Origin: Dromaius novaehollandiae
Taxonomy: Eukaryota; Chordata; Aves; Casuariiformes; Dromaiidae
Length of the DNA: 64,000 nucleotides
Assembly (NCBI RefSeq): GCF_036370855.1
Contig: NC_088130.1
Location: 68,486,941-68,550,940, forward strand
Reading direction: 5' to 3'
How positions within the stretch are numbered: position 1 is the first letter of the stretch; every line of letters begins with the position of its first letter. The position numbers and the translations under genes are program-made. Of this stretch, positions 1-15,930 are shown piece by piece. The notes beneath the pieces are model-generated. The model was not told the origin of the DNA. It saw only the letters and a program-made list of their open reading frames with translations, and made no database searches.

Positions 1-700
1 AACGAGCCGCCCCGGCCCGGCCCGGGAGGTTCCCAGGGAAACGGGCCTTTCTGGGAGATTTCCAGGGAAACGGGGCACTTCGGCCAGCCGAGCGGCCGCG
101 CCGCCAGGCCCCGACCGCAGGCAGCAGCGGCGGCGGCAGCAGCGCCCCTCCCGCGCCCGGCCGCGACGCCGCCGCTCGGTGCTGCAGCACGGAGCCGGCC
201 GGGCCCCGCCGGCCCCCCGGGGCGGCCCCCGGCGCGAACAATACCTCCGCGGCGCTGGGCGGGGGCCCGCTCGCCGCTGCGCCGCCGCCGCCGGGCGCTG
301 CCGGCCCCAACCGCCGCGCCGCGGGCTCCCCTCACGCACCGGGACCCCGGGGGAGGGGGGCGGGGGGCGCGCTGCCCAACGGCCCCCGCCTCGCGCACGC
401 GCACTCACCGCTCCCGGCCGCCTCCATCTTTCCACGTCGCCAGCGGCGGCGGCGGCCCGCTCCAGCGGGGGGCGGGGCGATGGGATGGCCACGCCCACCC
501 TCCTCCTCCCCCCCCCCGGCGGCGCGCGGGGCACGCCGGGAAGTGTAGTGCCCTCAGGGGGCGGCGGCGCCCGCGGCCGTTGCGGGCGAGGGGGTTGGGG
601 GGGGGGGGTTAATGGCGGACAGGCCGCTGTGGCCGCAGCCGTCACGGGCATCCCCGGGATTTCGGCCCCGGGTGGGCTCGGGTCGCGTCTGAGAAGCTTG
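1..700 (-). promoter_or_regulatory. DYM: CpG-island promoter, probably of DYM
   Basis: The first 700 bases are very GC- and CpG-rich and hold no credible protein; the 201-codon plus-strand frame here is an artefact of GC content. On the minus strand there is a good splice donor (GTGAGT, 403-408), preceded by an AAGATGGAGGC stretch resembling a YY1 site, which often marks TATA-less start sites. The island lies at the correct distance and orientation for DYM (dymeclin, a Golgi-associated protein), the known neighbour of C18orf32. The identity rests on synteny because no DYM coding exon is in the window. A 12-base direct repeat (34-45 and 63-74) lies in the presumed first intron. Confidence 0.6.
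409..520 (-). other. DYM: Putative DYM first exon (mostly 5' UTR)
   Basis: The minus-strand exon ends at 409, just before donor GTGAGT (403-408). The right-hand (5') limit is a guess because no TATA box marks the start. The exon holds one ATG shortly before the donor (reading M-E-A-A-G-S). In mammals DYM exon 1 is non-coding and translation starts in exon 2, so this ATG may be an upstream ATG rather than the true start. A different gene is possible, but order and strand match DYM. Confidence 0.45.
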
Positions 701-783
701 TTTGCTCCCCCTGTGGCATATTCGGGGATCCGGCCTGATCGCCGTGGCCTAATTTCATTTTCCTTTTGTATTATAGTGCGTTA

Positions 784-3700
784 AGTGCTTTCGATTAACG
801 GCAGCTGCAGCAATTGGAAAAAGCTGAATGAGAAGCAGCTGGTACGGGGAGGCAGGGTTTACCAGCTGCGATCGTACGCTGCTTTGAATCATTTCCTCTG
901 GTAACATCCGATTTCCATTTTAGAAGTATTTTATCATGCCAGCAGTATCTGTTAGTGTATAAAGTACCCGGTGCTTGGTCTGGGAGGGGAGGCCTCCCGC
1001 TGTAATTAATCCTGAGCGTTTATCACATTATCACAGCGCCTGACACTGTATATAGGAGTCACAGGACACCTGTAAACGGGCTGTGTGGGCAAATAAGGCC
1101 TGTGTAAACAGCGTGGGTTGGGTGTGAGCACCTCACACACCTTGCCATTTACTTACAAGCAACAACATTGACTGTAGGGTTTGTCCGGCTTTTCTGTGCT
1201 CCTACAATGCCTGCCCTGGCTGCCACCACGATAAAAGCGGCATGTGGCCATCAGTAAGAGCTTCTATAAAAGAGGTAGGATTGTGTGCACAGAAAGGAAA
1301 GCAGGAACTGAAAATCAGTCCTCATAATGAATCAAAATACATGTATTGCTAGGTCTGTCTACATGCAAAATATTCACAACATTTCAAATAATTTATATTT
1401 CAGGTAAGACGATGCAAGAAAAGAAAGATAAGGTGGTATGACCTAAAAAACATTTCTAAAAATAAGGGAATCACATTAGCAAACATGGTCTTTAGAGTAT
1501 TTCAGTTAAACTTTTACAGTCAGATTCACTGAAAAGCAAAAGCAATGACAGTCTGCTAAAGCTGAAATACAATTTGGTTACTCAAGCATGTTCTGATAAT
1601 CAGAAAACTGCAAAAGGAAAATTATCCCTCCGTTCATGTATTAGGAAGTTTAATGAAACAGAATTAGTTCATCTTAAAGGCAGGTTTAGTTAATCTAAGT
1701 GTAATTTAAATTTCTGTTCCTTTCCTTTACCTGCAGTCTCTGAAAAGATTGTTCTTGTGGCAATAACCTCCCGAATTGTACAGAGATAGGAGAGAATGAC
1801 TTGAAGGGCTGAATCTCAGCAGTGTGCCCAAAGACTCCCAGAAGGCTGAAGCATGATTGCTATATTTCGATAATAATAGCACATTGTATTACTGTCATTA
1901 GATCAGCTTTGTAGATGGAATGTAATTATGTGCTGCAAACATATCTGAATAAAGATAATTTTGCAGTGAATTCATTGTTAGCTTAGACATCCTTAGAGGC
2001 TGATCACATTCCATATAAAGTGCCAAAATTTCCTTTGTTTGTAGAATCAGGCCTATAGAAAATATTTAACTGGCAACGTAAAACTTTGTGAACTTTTATG
2101 AAAAACTTCCCATAAATGAAAAATGTTTGACTTGCACGTTGATTTTCTGATTCTTCCTCAATAGTATTTAAATTAGCCCAGGTAGCTTTAGCATTGGAAA
2201 TCTTAGGACTAAGTTTGCAAAAGTACTTTGGTGCCTAAGATGCCTACTCTGCAATTTTCTAAAGGTCTTCAGTATAAATTAAGCCACTACCTTGCTCTAC
2301 TTAATTCCGGTAGATGTCCACTTAAAATTTTTTAGGTGTCTAAATCCTTTCATAAATCTAGCTTCTAGTGAATAACAAACATTAAGTAAATCTCTCACTT
2401 AAATCCCATAATTCTATTTCTTTTAGATATTTTGTTCTCTCATATGGGAATTGCCTGTTTTTCTTCTGCTCATTTTCTTAAGCATGAATCTGTTCAGTTC
2501 TGTGCATCCCAGCAGATGATCTCCTGCACCCCTGCCCAGGCCCAGGCAGTAGAAACAGGCACTTGTGGCTTTCATCTGTTTTTTTTTTAAATTATTTTTT
2601 GCTTATCTGTTCACAACACACATACTGGAATGGAATAACAGCAACACAAATCTGCCAGGACTTCAAGTGCCTTATTCACATTAATGTTTAACAGCAGCTA
2701 GTGAAAGTAGTAGAGCACCGCTCCAGAAAGCACAGACAGTGTAATTTTACAACCAAAACGACGTATTTGCATGATCTGGCTGTTTTGCTTTTTGCAGTCA
2801 TTTCAGTAGGTCTGGTGTTTAAATATGGTGCTGGTGCACAGCCAGAAGTCTAGTTCAGACTGCAATGCGATCTACTATAGGATTTCTTTCCCATGTTACT
2901 GATGCATTTGCTTGAATGACAATTCTATACAGCTTATAAATCGACTGCTTACACTTGCTTTATTTGTGAATGACTTAGAGTAAATGAAGCAGGCAAAGGC
3001 CATTTTGGAGTGCAGAGATAGCAACAATTTGCTGGTGCTCCTTGTGGAGGCTTACTGGAAAGGTGAGCCCATTGCTGCTGGCAGGCCATCTGCACGTCAG
3101 CCACTTCCAGCAAGTCATCACCCACCCAGCAATATTAGCAATATTGTTACACCATCCAAAGAAGCCAAGTACTAAGACTTTTCTCACCACCTGTGTAGAG
3201 CAAGCAACTGGTGTTTTCAACCAGGTGTTCACCTCAGAATGTCATTTGGGGGGTGGGGAGGGGTGGAAAGCATTTGCAAATTAGGGAACAAGACATCTCA
3301 GGTTAGAGGCCCTTACTGCAAGATGTTAAAGCCCAAGCACAGCTCCTGCTCTACCCTTTATGCCATGTTCGTGGCTGTTAGAAGCGACTGTCTTACTCCA
3401 AAGCTTTGGCACATTTATGAAATGCCCAGACATTACAAAACAACCGTTAAGGTTACCTACTCCAGCACAGGAAGTACAGCCGAAGGGGCAATTTTTTTCA
3501 ACAATGCTTAAAGCGTAAGAAAACCTATTTATGCTCAGCTGCACAACTGTGACAAACCTTCATTTCTGTACCTATTCAAAAGACTATGTCTGGCCTTGCC
3601 CTCCCTTTTTAGTGTATGACCTCAGTTCTGCAGGGGACTTTCTCAGCCTTTTTACTCCTCATTCATTACGAAGAAAAAGGTGATTTCAGACCCCCAAGTT

Positions 3701-5480
3701 CCTGGCTTTCAGACAGAGCATGAACTTTGAAACTACGGGTAGGAAAGGAATTTGTTGTCTGGGAAGGGGCAGGGAGTTAACTGGTTTAGAAAACCCAGTC
3801 TGTCACAGGGAAGATTGCATCTACCTTTTACCAGCTGAAGTTCTGATGAATAGGGTGTGATCCATTGCAACAATCTTGGGTGAAACATCCAAAAATAGGG
3901 AAGATGCACTGTTTTCCTGTTTGTAACTTTTTCTTTCCCTACCTCCCATTTCCAACCCACTCTTTTCTACTATACAACACCTGTGAGAAGTTACAGGAAC
4001 ACACAGGTAGTTTGTTGATGTTTCATTGCATGAATTATATCATGTAGGCATGCCCAGAACAACAAAACCAGGTTTTATTAACACAAACAGTACTTCACCA
4101 GCCTAGGAGAAAGCTACATCTGTGGTATATTGACCAGATGGGGGCTTATGATGATGCAAAATTCACTTCCCAATAGACTGACTCATTAAGGGAGAGGAAG
4201 GAGTGTTAGGCAACATGTTACAAGAAGTTTTCTGTAATTCAACTCATTACAAGAGTAACAGAGAAATGATGGTCCAGTATTCACCTGTGAACATTGCATA
4301 CCAATTCACACAAGACCTGGAGAAAAAAAAAGGGGGGGGGGGAGTGATAGGAAACAATATAACACCTCACCAGAGGCACCAGACAGGCAGCAAGTCAAAT
4401 ATTAATATTTTTCTAGAAGGAGAAAACATGCTTGCAAAAAAGACTGGACCTCAGCAACAGTTCAAGGATGGCAAGGTGTCTCTTGTCACTCTGGTGGGCA
4501 ACATTTTAATGTGTAAAGGGACCGTAAATGAACCCAAACATTTATCAGCCTATCCTGCTATCAGTTTCATTGTAATATCCTCTAGATGCTATCCATGAAA
4601 CACCTATATACACACATACACACACAGAGTAAGGTATACCCATAGGACCTCTGAGAAAATGATAACTCCTTAATAGCAATCTCAAATTGTTGGAATGTTT
4701 TTGTTTTTAATATTTTAAAGAACTCTCCAGTTTGGTGGACAGGACAAAACAGGGATTATCCCTTCTATTTCCTACTATGCAGAGTGGCATCTAAAAATGC
4801 TTCACAATTGCACTACCGAATTGGGATGCAAGTCAGTGCCAGAATATTTCTTCCCAGTATGAGGCAAAGCTGGATTTGTCGAGTTCACTTTCTTTATCAC
4901 AAAGCATCAAAAAAAAAAAATAATAATTTTATGACCTCTCTCCTTGCGGCTTGAGCCACATGTTTTCAAAGCTGTCCATTCACTATGCTAGATTTTTATT
5001 ATTCAGAAACCTAGAAACAATTAAATGAAGCAACTTACTTTTAAATAAATTCCTGGTTTATTATAATTCAAGTTATAGAACCATGTTAACAAGATTTTAG
5101 CTTTTTTTTTTTTTTTTTTTTTTTTTAAGACACAGAATTGCACCATTTTAAACCACTGCAACAGAATATAAAGCAACAATTTTCCTGTATCATGCCCTTG
5201 CGCCTCCTCTTCAGGAAAAAAAGGCACACTATTTCAAGGAGAAATGATGAATGGAAGTATCGGATCACGACTTGCTGCCTGTAGTAAGCTAAGTAAATTC
5301 TGCATATAGCATAACTCCACAGGTTTCACATGATCGTCTATACTCTTCATAATTTGACCATAATACTTATGTTGACATAATGCAATTCATAGTTCTTTAG
5401 CAAGGGCAGGAATAGCTATGGTTCTTAATGTGAAAGCCTGAAGTACTGCACTAGCAGTCAGTGAAACTAAGAAGCAACAC
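784..5480. other. Intergenic, no gene recognised
   Basis: AT-rich DNA between the DYM island and the C18orf32 3' end. Open frames are short and look random. Simple sequence includes a G run near 4333-4342, a short CA-rich stretch near 4604-4626 and a run of 25 T at 5102-5126. A minus-strand AATAAA occurs at 2958-2963, and others lie near 4995-5000 and 5059-5064. These could serve a longer C18orf32 3' UTR, but nothing in the sequence decides this. Confidence 0.5.
5102..5126. repeat. Poly-T tract (25 T)
   Basis: An uninterrupted run of 25 T on the plus strand, equal to poly-A on the minus strand. It may be the tail of an old minus-strand retrocopy, but the DNA to its right (5' on the minus strand) shows no recognisable SINE or gene copy. 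Confidence 0.9.
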
Positions 5481-5500
5481 ATTTACCTTCCCAAGCTAAA

Positions 5501-5506
5501 TTTATT
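5501..5506 (-). terminator. C18orf32: Likely C18orf32 poly(A) signal
   Basis: AATAAA on the minus strand, about 275 bases after the C18orf32 stop codon, and the first such hexamer downstream. It implies a short 3' UTR ending near 5480. Further AATAAA hexamers downstream leave room for longer forms. Confidence 0.55.
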
Positions 5507-5778
5507 AATAAATTATGTAACCTAAACTCTAATCATGCCAACTAGGTTACAGAAGAAAAGTAGTTCCAGTGAAGAAAATAAAGAACAATTTAAGACAGTT
5601 TTCAAACATTTTAAATAAGAAAACTGCTGGTTGCCATTTTGGTGGCAGAAGAGACCCCTGTAAGTGATAAGGGTTTCCATTAAGCTAAAATGTGCAAAGA
5701 AAAAAAGTCTCTAAGTCAGAGAAATATCACCAGTTCATATTGGACACATGGAGATAAAATCCTTATGAATAAATTTCT

Positions 5779-6884
<1,106 letters not shown>

Positions 6885-8806
6885 CTAGCTGATATTTAAA
6901 CATAGCGGACTCTTTAATAATAGATTGTTAAAATTTCAAAAATGCTGACATTCTTTCTTGAGACCAGTTTTTTGTTTCCATGCCATAAAGTCCTCCGCAA
7001 TATTAAAGGCAGTGATCTTGAGATTTTTAGTAATTTTCTCCAAGTAGAGCTTGCTATTAATTCATCATCCATACAGCTAGAACCAAGAAAACAACATCAA
7101 GAAAACAGAAGGCTTTTTGCTTTAATCACACAATAAATTTTAAATACTGAGCTGCAGATATTTAGCCTGTTCTTACTATAACATAGGGTTTGAAGAGATC
7201 ATTTTCCCCATTTCCTTTCTGTTTAAGGTGAAATTAAACCACATGCCTCAAATCAATCTAATGGCTCGCTACTACTGAAAGGCAGGTTGTGGGCAGGGTG
7301 GAGCGGAGAAAATCCTTTTCTCCTTTTCCTCACATTCTGCCTATGTGCTGCTTCCCTGCTCCTGCCTGTGATTTGGAAACACTTGGTCCTGCCGTGATCC
7401 ATTTCAACAGGCTAAACCTCAGAAAAGTAGCTCATCCCTCCCTCTCAAAAACAGAAAGTCGTCCTCCAAAATAGCAGCCTGACGTCTGCCATCAGAAAAG
7501 CAGAGACAGCACCAGTGCAGGGACAGAAAGGTATAGCTAGGAGCAGGGAGAAGAAAGAGCACAGCAGGGCCGGAACTGTCCTTTTCAGTGGTGATGAGCT
7601 GTTTGATACACTCTACTGCACTGTGCGACTTTGCCCTTCACATTTCTCCTTTCTAGGCTTGTGACATCTGAATTCTTACATAAAGAAGGAAAACAAAAGT
7701 TTTCCAGGATCCTTCTGCAGAGCCTGAAGAGGCAGATGTGTACACTTCATTTAGGATCATCGTTTAACTTTATTTAAGCCATCCTAAAGGCTTGCAGCAC
7801 CAGGACCAGCTGAACAGCAGAATATCAAATTCCAGTTGCCTACATCAAATGTACTTTTGGCTCTTGCAAATGTAGCTTTCCAGTAAACAGTCTCTGAAGG
7901 CAGAGAAGAATCGTAATCCAGGAATATATGAATAAGGCAAACCCATTAAAGCCATTTAAAAAGATGATTCAATGGACTCTCTCAGGCAAAACTTCCCAGA
8001 CACTAACTTTTCAACAAGATGTTGAGCATTCACCCACTAGCTAAAGAAATGCTCCTGCAGAGAACAATACAGACTATCATTCTGAGACAACAGCAAGTGT
8101 TTTTGCAGCACTCCAAGATTCCAGACTGAAAAATAAGGCGTATTTCAGCCAGAAACTGATGCAAACCACTGGAAGTATGGCATGACAAGAGTCTTAACGT
8201 GTTTAGATATTGTTCCCAAGCTTTGTCTATGATTCAGTTATATTTTGTTTCTTGGTTAACAGGCAATTAATTTTTAGGAAAAGCAAGCAAGCATGAAAAG
8301 GCAAATAGTCACATTTTAACAGCAAGCTTACTTCTTTGTGACACAAGCTTTTGTTTATCTCTGTAAAACATCACATACGAGGGTCAGCGGGGGGAACAGG
8401 CATGACACTGCAAGTTTAAGCGCGCTGGTCTTTGTCTCCCACGTTTGACACACGGTCATCAGACAACTATTATTACAGAACAGTGTGCGGGGGGGGGGAG
8501 CTGTACAGACGAAAGGGCTTTTTTCTCCTTCATAAAAGGTGAACTAGTCTAGAAGGGCAGGCGTGCACGCAGCACGCCCCGTGGCCGCTTCGCTGCGGGA
8601 CCGCGCTCAGTCTAGAACCTTCCCAGGAGTCACCTCGGCCTTCCCGCTGCGGGAAAAACGAGACACCGCAGCCAGCGGCATCACACACACCCCCCGCCCC
8701 CCCGGTTAGCTGTGACACAAAAGATGGCGAAAGAAGACTTTTAGCCGCAGAAAGGCTCCGCTACAGCAGGCGATGAGCCCAAACGCGCCCCCGCTCCCGG
8801 CCTCAC

Positions 8807-8895
8807 CTCAGGCGGCGGCGGCGGCTCCGCGCCGGCAGCGACGCAGCACCGTTAGCAGCTGCTCCAACCCTCTCCGCCGCACCGGAAGTTGCCCT
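8807..8895 (-). promoter_or_regulatory. C18orf32: C18orf32 non-coding first exon and CpG promoter
   Basis: The minus-strand donor GTGAGG (8801-8806) follows a GC-rich stretch ending GCCGCCTGAG, giving a non-coding exon spliced to the ATG exon at 6819. The surrounding 8560-9130 is a CpG island. Two ETS-type cores in opposite orientations (ACCGGAAGT at about 8880-8888 and CTTCCGGC at 8900-8907) lie near the presumed start, which is usual for TATA-less housekeeping promoters. The exact start is not visible. Confidence 0.65.
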
Positions 8896-9577
8896 GCTGC
8901 TTCCGGCTGACGCGCGCCGCAGCGTCACCAGGACGGCGACCCGGCGCCAATCGGAAGAGGCGGTGGGCGCATCACGTGGCTCACGCCCCGCCCCTCCCCC
9001 CGCCATGAGGGGGAGCCCCGCAGACCCCTGCCGCGGACGGAGGTGCTCGGGTTGAGCCGTCGCGTTTGCTGGCCCTAAGCGGCCCCCGACGTGCAGGGAC
9101 CGAAACACTCCTCGGACCGCGCTCAAACGCTGCAGGGCTGCGCATCCTCCCCCTGTGCTGCAGGTAAAAACAAGGGCCAGAGCTCTCCTCTCAAAAAGGA
9201 TTCATCGTCTTGCATTCAGCGCTTATTGTCCACAAATCACGCTTCTTGCCTCGCCTAGTTTTTACAACGCTGGTTTAGATCTTTCCTCACCGACATCCAC
9301 AGAAAAGCTGTTTTCAGGCTGATGGAGCAGGAGACAGAATAAAGCGCTTCTCAGGTAGCTCTTGTAATGCCTTGCACCATGACTTGCATGTGACTTCCCA
9401 AGAGCAAATTGGAAAACTCCTTGGGATACAAACAGTAGAGGGAATCGCTTCTGGGCAGCCCCCAAATAACATGCCAATACTGAAAAAATAAGTTGAGCAG
9501 ACTCATTAGGTAAGATACACAGCAGAAGCCTTAAAAAAGCAGAGAAGAAGCACACACAATAAATCTAACTTTTTTGC

Positions 9578-9583
9578 TTTATT
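9578..9583 (-). terminator. RPL17: RPL17 poly(A) signal
   Basis: AATAAA on the minus strand, 23 bases after the RPL17 stop codon. It gives a very short 3' UTR, as expected for a ribosomal protein gene, and leaves about 0.7 kb to the next promoter (C18orf32). Confidence 0.85.
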
Positions 9584-9606
9584 TATGTACATCTGTTGTA
9601 TCAGAT

Positions 9607-13089
<3,483 letters not shown>

Positions 13090-13192
13090 TTTCGGAGCTC
13101 AACTGTGGAAAAGCAGCACAGAAAAGCGTATTCAACGTCTAACGCGCACATTCAAAACCACGATTATGTCACTGCGGATGGCTAAAGGGAAG

Positions 13193-13263
13193 GACTGCTC
13201 AGAAATTTAATTTTTTTTCACGTTTAAATCCAAAGGTGTCCTAAGAGAGTCATCACCGCAGCC
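13193..13263 (-). ncRNA. SNORD58: SNORD58 box C/D snoRNA, copy 5 (RPL17 intron 1)
   Basis: Minus-strand order: GGCTGC, box C GTGATGA (13250-13256), antisense CTTAGGACACCT followed by TTGGA, C'-like GTGAAA, box D CTGA (13199-13202), and GCAG closing a short stem. It lies in the first intron, between the TOP exon and the ATG exon. Its layout is very close to human U58. Confidence 0.92.
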
Positions 13264-13660
13264 ACGGCCGCCCCCCGCGGCCTGCTTCCACCTCGCAGCC
13301 CCGACAGCGCCCCCCCCGCCGCCGCCATCTCCGTCCCTGCCCGCCCTCCCCCGCGCCAGCCCCGCAAATACCGATGGCGGCCGGCAAGGCAGCCCGGCCC
13401 CTCGGCCCCTCGCCGCCTCCCCGGGGCGCCCGCGGCGGGATGGGACCGTGGGAGGCCAGATTGGGGCCGCGCCCGCATCCGCCATGGCGCCCTCACCTCA
13501 GGGCCGCGGCGGGGCAGAGAGAGCGCAAGGGCTGCCGGGAGCCGGCGTCAGGCCGCTCGGTATCGCGAGAAGCGGCGGGGCGAGACTTGGCGGGGGGCGG
13601 GAAAGGGGGAGCGTCGTGGCGGCTTCCATGGCAACGGCCGGGCGCGGTGGGGGGGCGGGC
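13260..13660 (-). promoter_or_regulatory. RPL17: RPL17 CpG-island promoter and TOP first exon
   Basis: CpG island around the first RPL17 exon. The non-coding exon runs from about 13531 to 13497, before donor GTGAGG (13491-13496), and splices to the ATG exon at 13102. The presumed start reads CCCTTGCGCTCTCTCTGCC on the minus strand, a terminal oligopyrimidine-like start expected of ribosomal protein mRNAs, whose translation follows mTOR signalling in this gene class. No TATA box is seen. Confidence 0.75.
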
Positions 13661-13686
13661 GAGCCCGGGAGGCGTAAAAATAAAAG

Positions 13687-13752
13687 GTGTGTGTGTGTAA
13701 GTGTATACGTGTGTAAATAAATAAATATATGTGTGTGTGTGTGTGTGTGTGT
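13687..13752. repeat. TG/GT microsatellite
   Basis: Two GT blocks (about 13687-13698 and 13731-13752) separated by an AT-rich AAATA stretch, about 155 bases upstream of the RPL17 start. Alternating purine-pyrimidine DNA of this kind is often length-polymorphic. Confidence 0.95.
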
Positions 13753-15718
13753 CTGCGGCAGACTGGTGTCTATACGGTGTTGCCCCCCCCCCGAGCCCGA
13801 GGCGCGCCCCCCCCAAAGTGGCGCCGGGCTGCGGGTGGCGGAGCCTCTCCTGAGGAGAAGTGCGCGCAAAGCCGAGAGCGGGTGACAGCACGGCCGGCAG
13901 GCCTGCCGCCGGGCTGCAGAAATGGGGTGGCTGCGGCCGTCTTTATCCCTGTTTCACTCCTGGGTGTTTCTACTCTTCCTTCCTTGAGCGAGTGCCTGTC
14001 TTGAGCTTTCTGCTCCGCTTTGGGAGCTGGTTTAAGGGCCACGTTCACCTTCGCATCCTCGGGGGGTGGCCGAGTTTTGAGGGGCCTCTTCATCTCTATG
14101 CAATGTTTATGGATGAAATTGCGGTGAGCGGCCTGCCCTGCCGGGTGGGTTATTCCAAGGGCTGGAGAAGGCGCTCTGCCTTCCTGTCCCTTCTCCGCCA
14201 TGCGGCAGGGCCTGCCCGCTACTTCAGCAGTTGGTCTGCACAAGCCTTCACAGTCTCCAGCTTGCTAGAAGCACCATAGGTACTACACACGTAGGCACCT
14301 GTACAGCGTTGGGCTAGAGGCACCACCAATACTGAGAGCTCCGAAATTCCCTGTCTCCATGCTGTGGACCGGAGGAGTTGTGTGTGTCCAGCTTTGCATG
14401 GAGCACTGTGCACCGCAGAGTAGGCATCTCTGAGACGTGAGGGACTAGCTGCCTTCTGACAGGGAGGCTAGTGAGCTAAGGGGTACCCCGTGTCCACATA
14501 CTGGCTTCAGCGCTGTGCAGAGCGTAAGGCACTTGCTGAATGTTAAATCAGCAGCTGTAATAGTCATCCTTTTTATACCAATGGAAAAGGTTAAACCCAC
14601 CACATAGTGGAGCATTACCTAAGTACCGTTCCATTAGACGTCGCTCAGATATGTACAATAAATTTCTGTGCTTTGGATAAATATATACATATAATAAGTT
14701 GTGGAATAGAGAACTGAGAGACTGTTTTTCAAAACCTGTTTATGTCTCCATCACATGAAGGATAATTCAAGGTGGGCCACCTGACCTGTAGGAAGTGCAT
14801 GCGTTTATGATTTGTACATCAGGTTTCAATAGGAACACGTGCACTGGATAGGTGTTATGTCAAGTTTAGAGTATATTGGGATTTGTGTACTCCTGGGTCC
14901 CTCTGCAAACACAGCTTCCACTCTACTATTTCTAGTCCTTGCCACAGTGGAGATACAGAGAACACGCATAGTCTTTTTCTCATCATTCTCCCCAGACGAT
15001 GCTAGCTAAGTCAACAAGAACGTTTTTCTGTTGGCATAATTGCCTCTATTGTAGGGTTTTGGCATTCTGGCTATGCTGACTAAGGAGTGGGTTTTTTTGG
15101 TTCCCAGTCAACACAGATGAACCGGAAAGCTTGTAGTCTAGACAGGGCCTTGGAGAGGTCATGACATAGTGCAGACTATCTCCAAATAGATTTGTTTTCT
15201 GCTGGAGACATCTCTCCTAAACTTAAGATGTAATTAAACCCAATGGCTAATTAAGGTATGTCAGTTGTTTACGTAAGTACGTTTGCACTAGATGTGTGAC
15301 TGAATGAATGAGAAAATAGCCTTGGCAGATTCCTTGCTATGCAGGGAAGACACCTGTTTTATTAAAGAAAGACTTACTGGAGCAAAGACACGATCAAGCC
15401 AATTTTCTTAACCCTCAGTTCAAGGCCAGTGCTGTTTGCATATCACAATTCAGACTAGAGTAAGGAGCAAGTCCAAGAGCTACAGCTAGATGGCAGTTTA
15501 GGATGAGAGTAGAGTGAAAGGAAAGCACAGAAGCATGAAAAAAGCGTACTGAGGGACTGGACCAAAAGGATTCATGTTTATGAATTGCAGCTGATACTTA
15601 TTGCAGCATTATATTAAAAAAAAAACCTCAAAGCGTTACTTATTAGTAGAAAATATTTTTTCCATTTTAGGCTGTATTTGAGACTAGAGCTGCTTGGGAA
15701 ATTTAACAAAACAGCAGT

Positions 15719-15930
15719 TCAGTAAAACTGAAACATTTCTTGGAAGTAGTACCCAGTTACAGCAAAACATTCGTCAAGAAAAGCCTGACAAAATGAGGTC
15801 TTCCTGAATGGCCAGTAGTCTGGTGGCCAGGTACTTCCCTGGCACAAGAAGAGGTAGGGGTTCAGCTGTGGGTTTAGAAATAAGCAAGAACTCACTGCCC
15901 ACGTAAATGCTCTGACCACTAGGCTGTTTT
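15719..15930 (-). repeat. Possible old tRNA-derived SINE
   Basis: The minus-strand sequence has an A-box-like AGCCTAGTGG (within 15908-15925) followed by GTCAGAGCA, the pattern at the head of tRNA-derived SINEs. No clear B box follows and the body is not recognised, so this is a weak call. Confidence 0.3.

Noticed and set aside
179-784. 201-codon open frame across the first CpG island
   Set aside because: Arg/Pro/Gly/Ala-rich translation typical of GC-rich DNA; the island shows a minus-strand donor instead.
2984-3062. Short plus-strand frame ending at a GTGAGC donor
   Set aside because: No convincing acceptor, no partner exon, and overlapping frames on the other strand are equally open.
13493-13891. 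Overlapping open frames over the RPL17 promoter and TG repeat
   Set aside because: Low-complexity translation of CpG and TG-repeat DNA.
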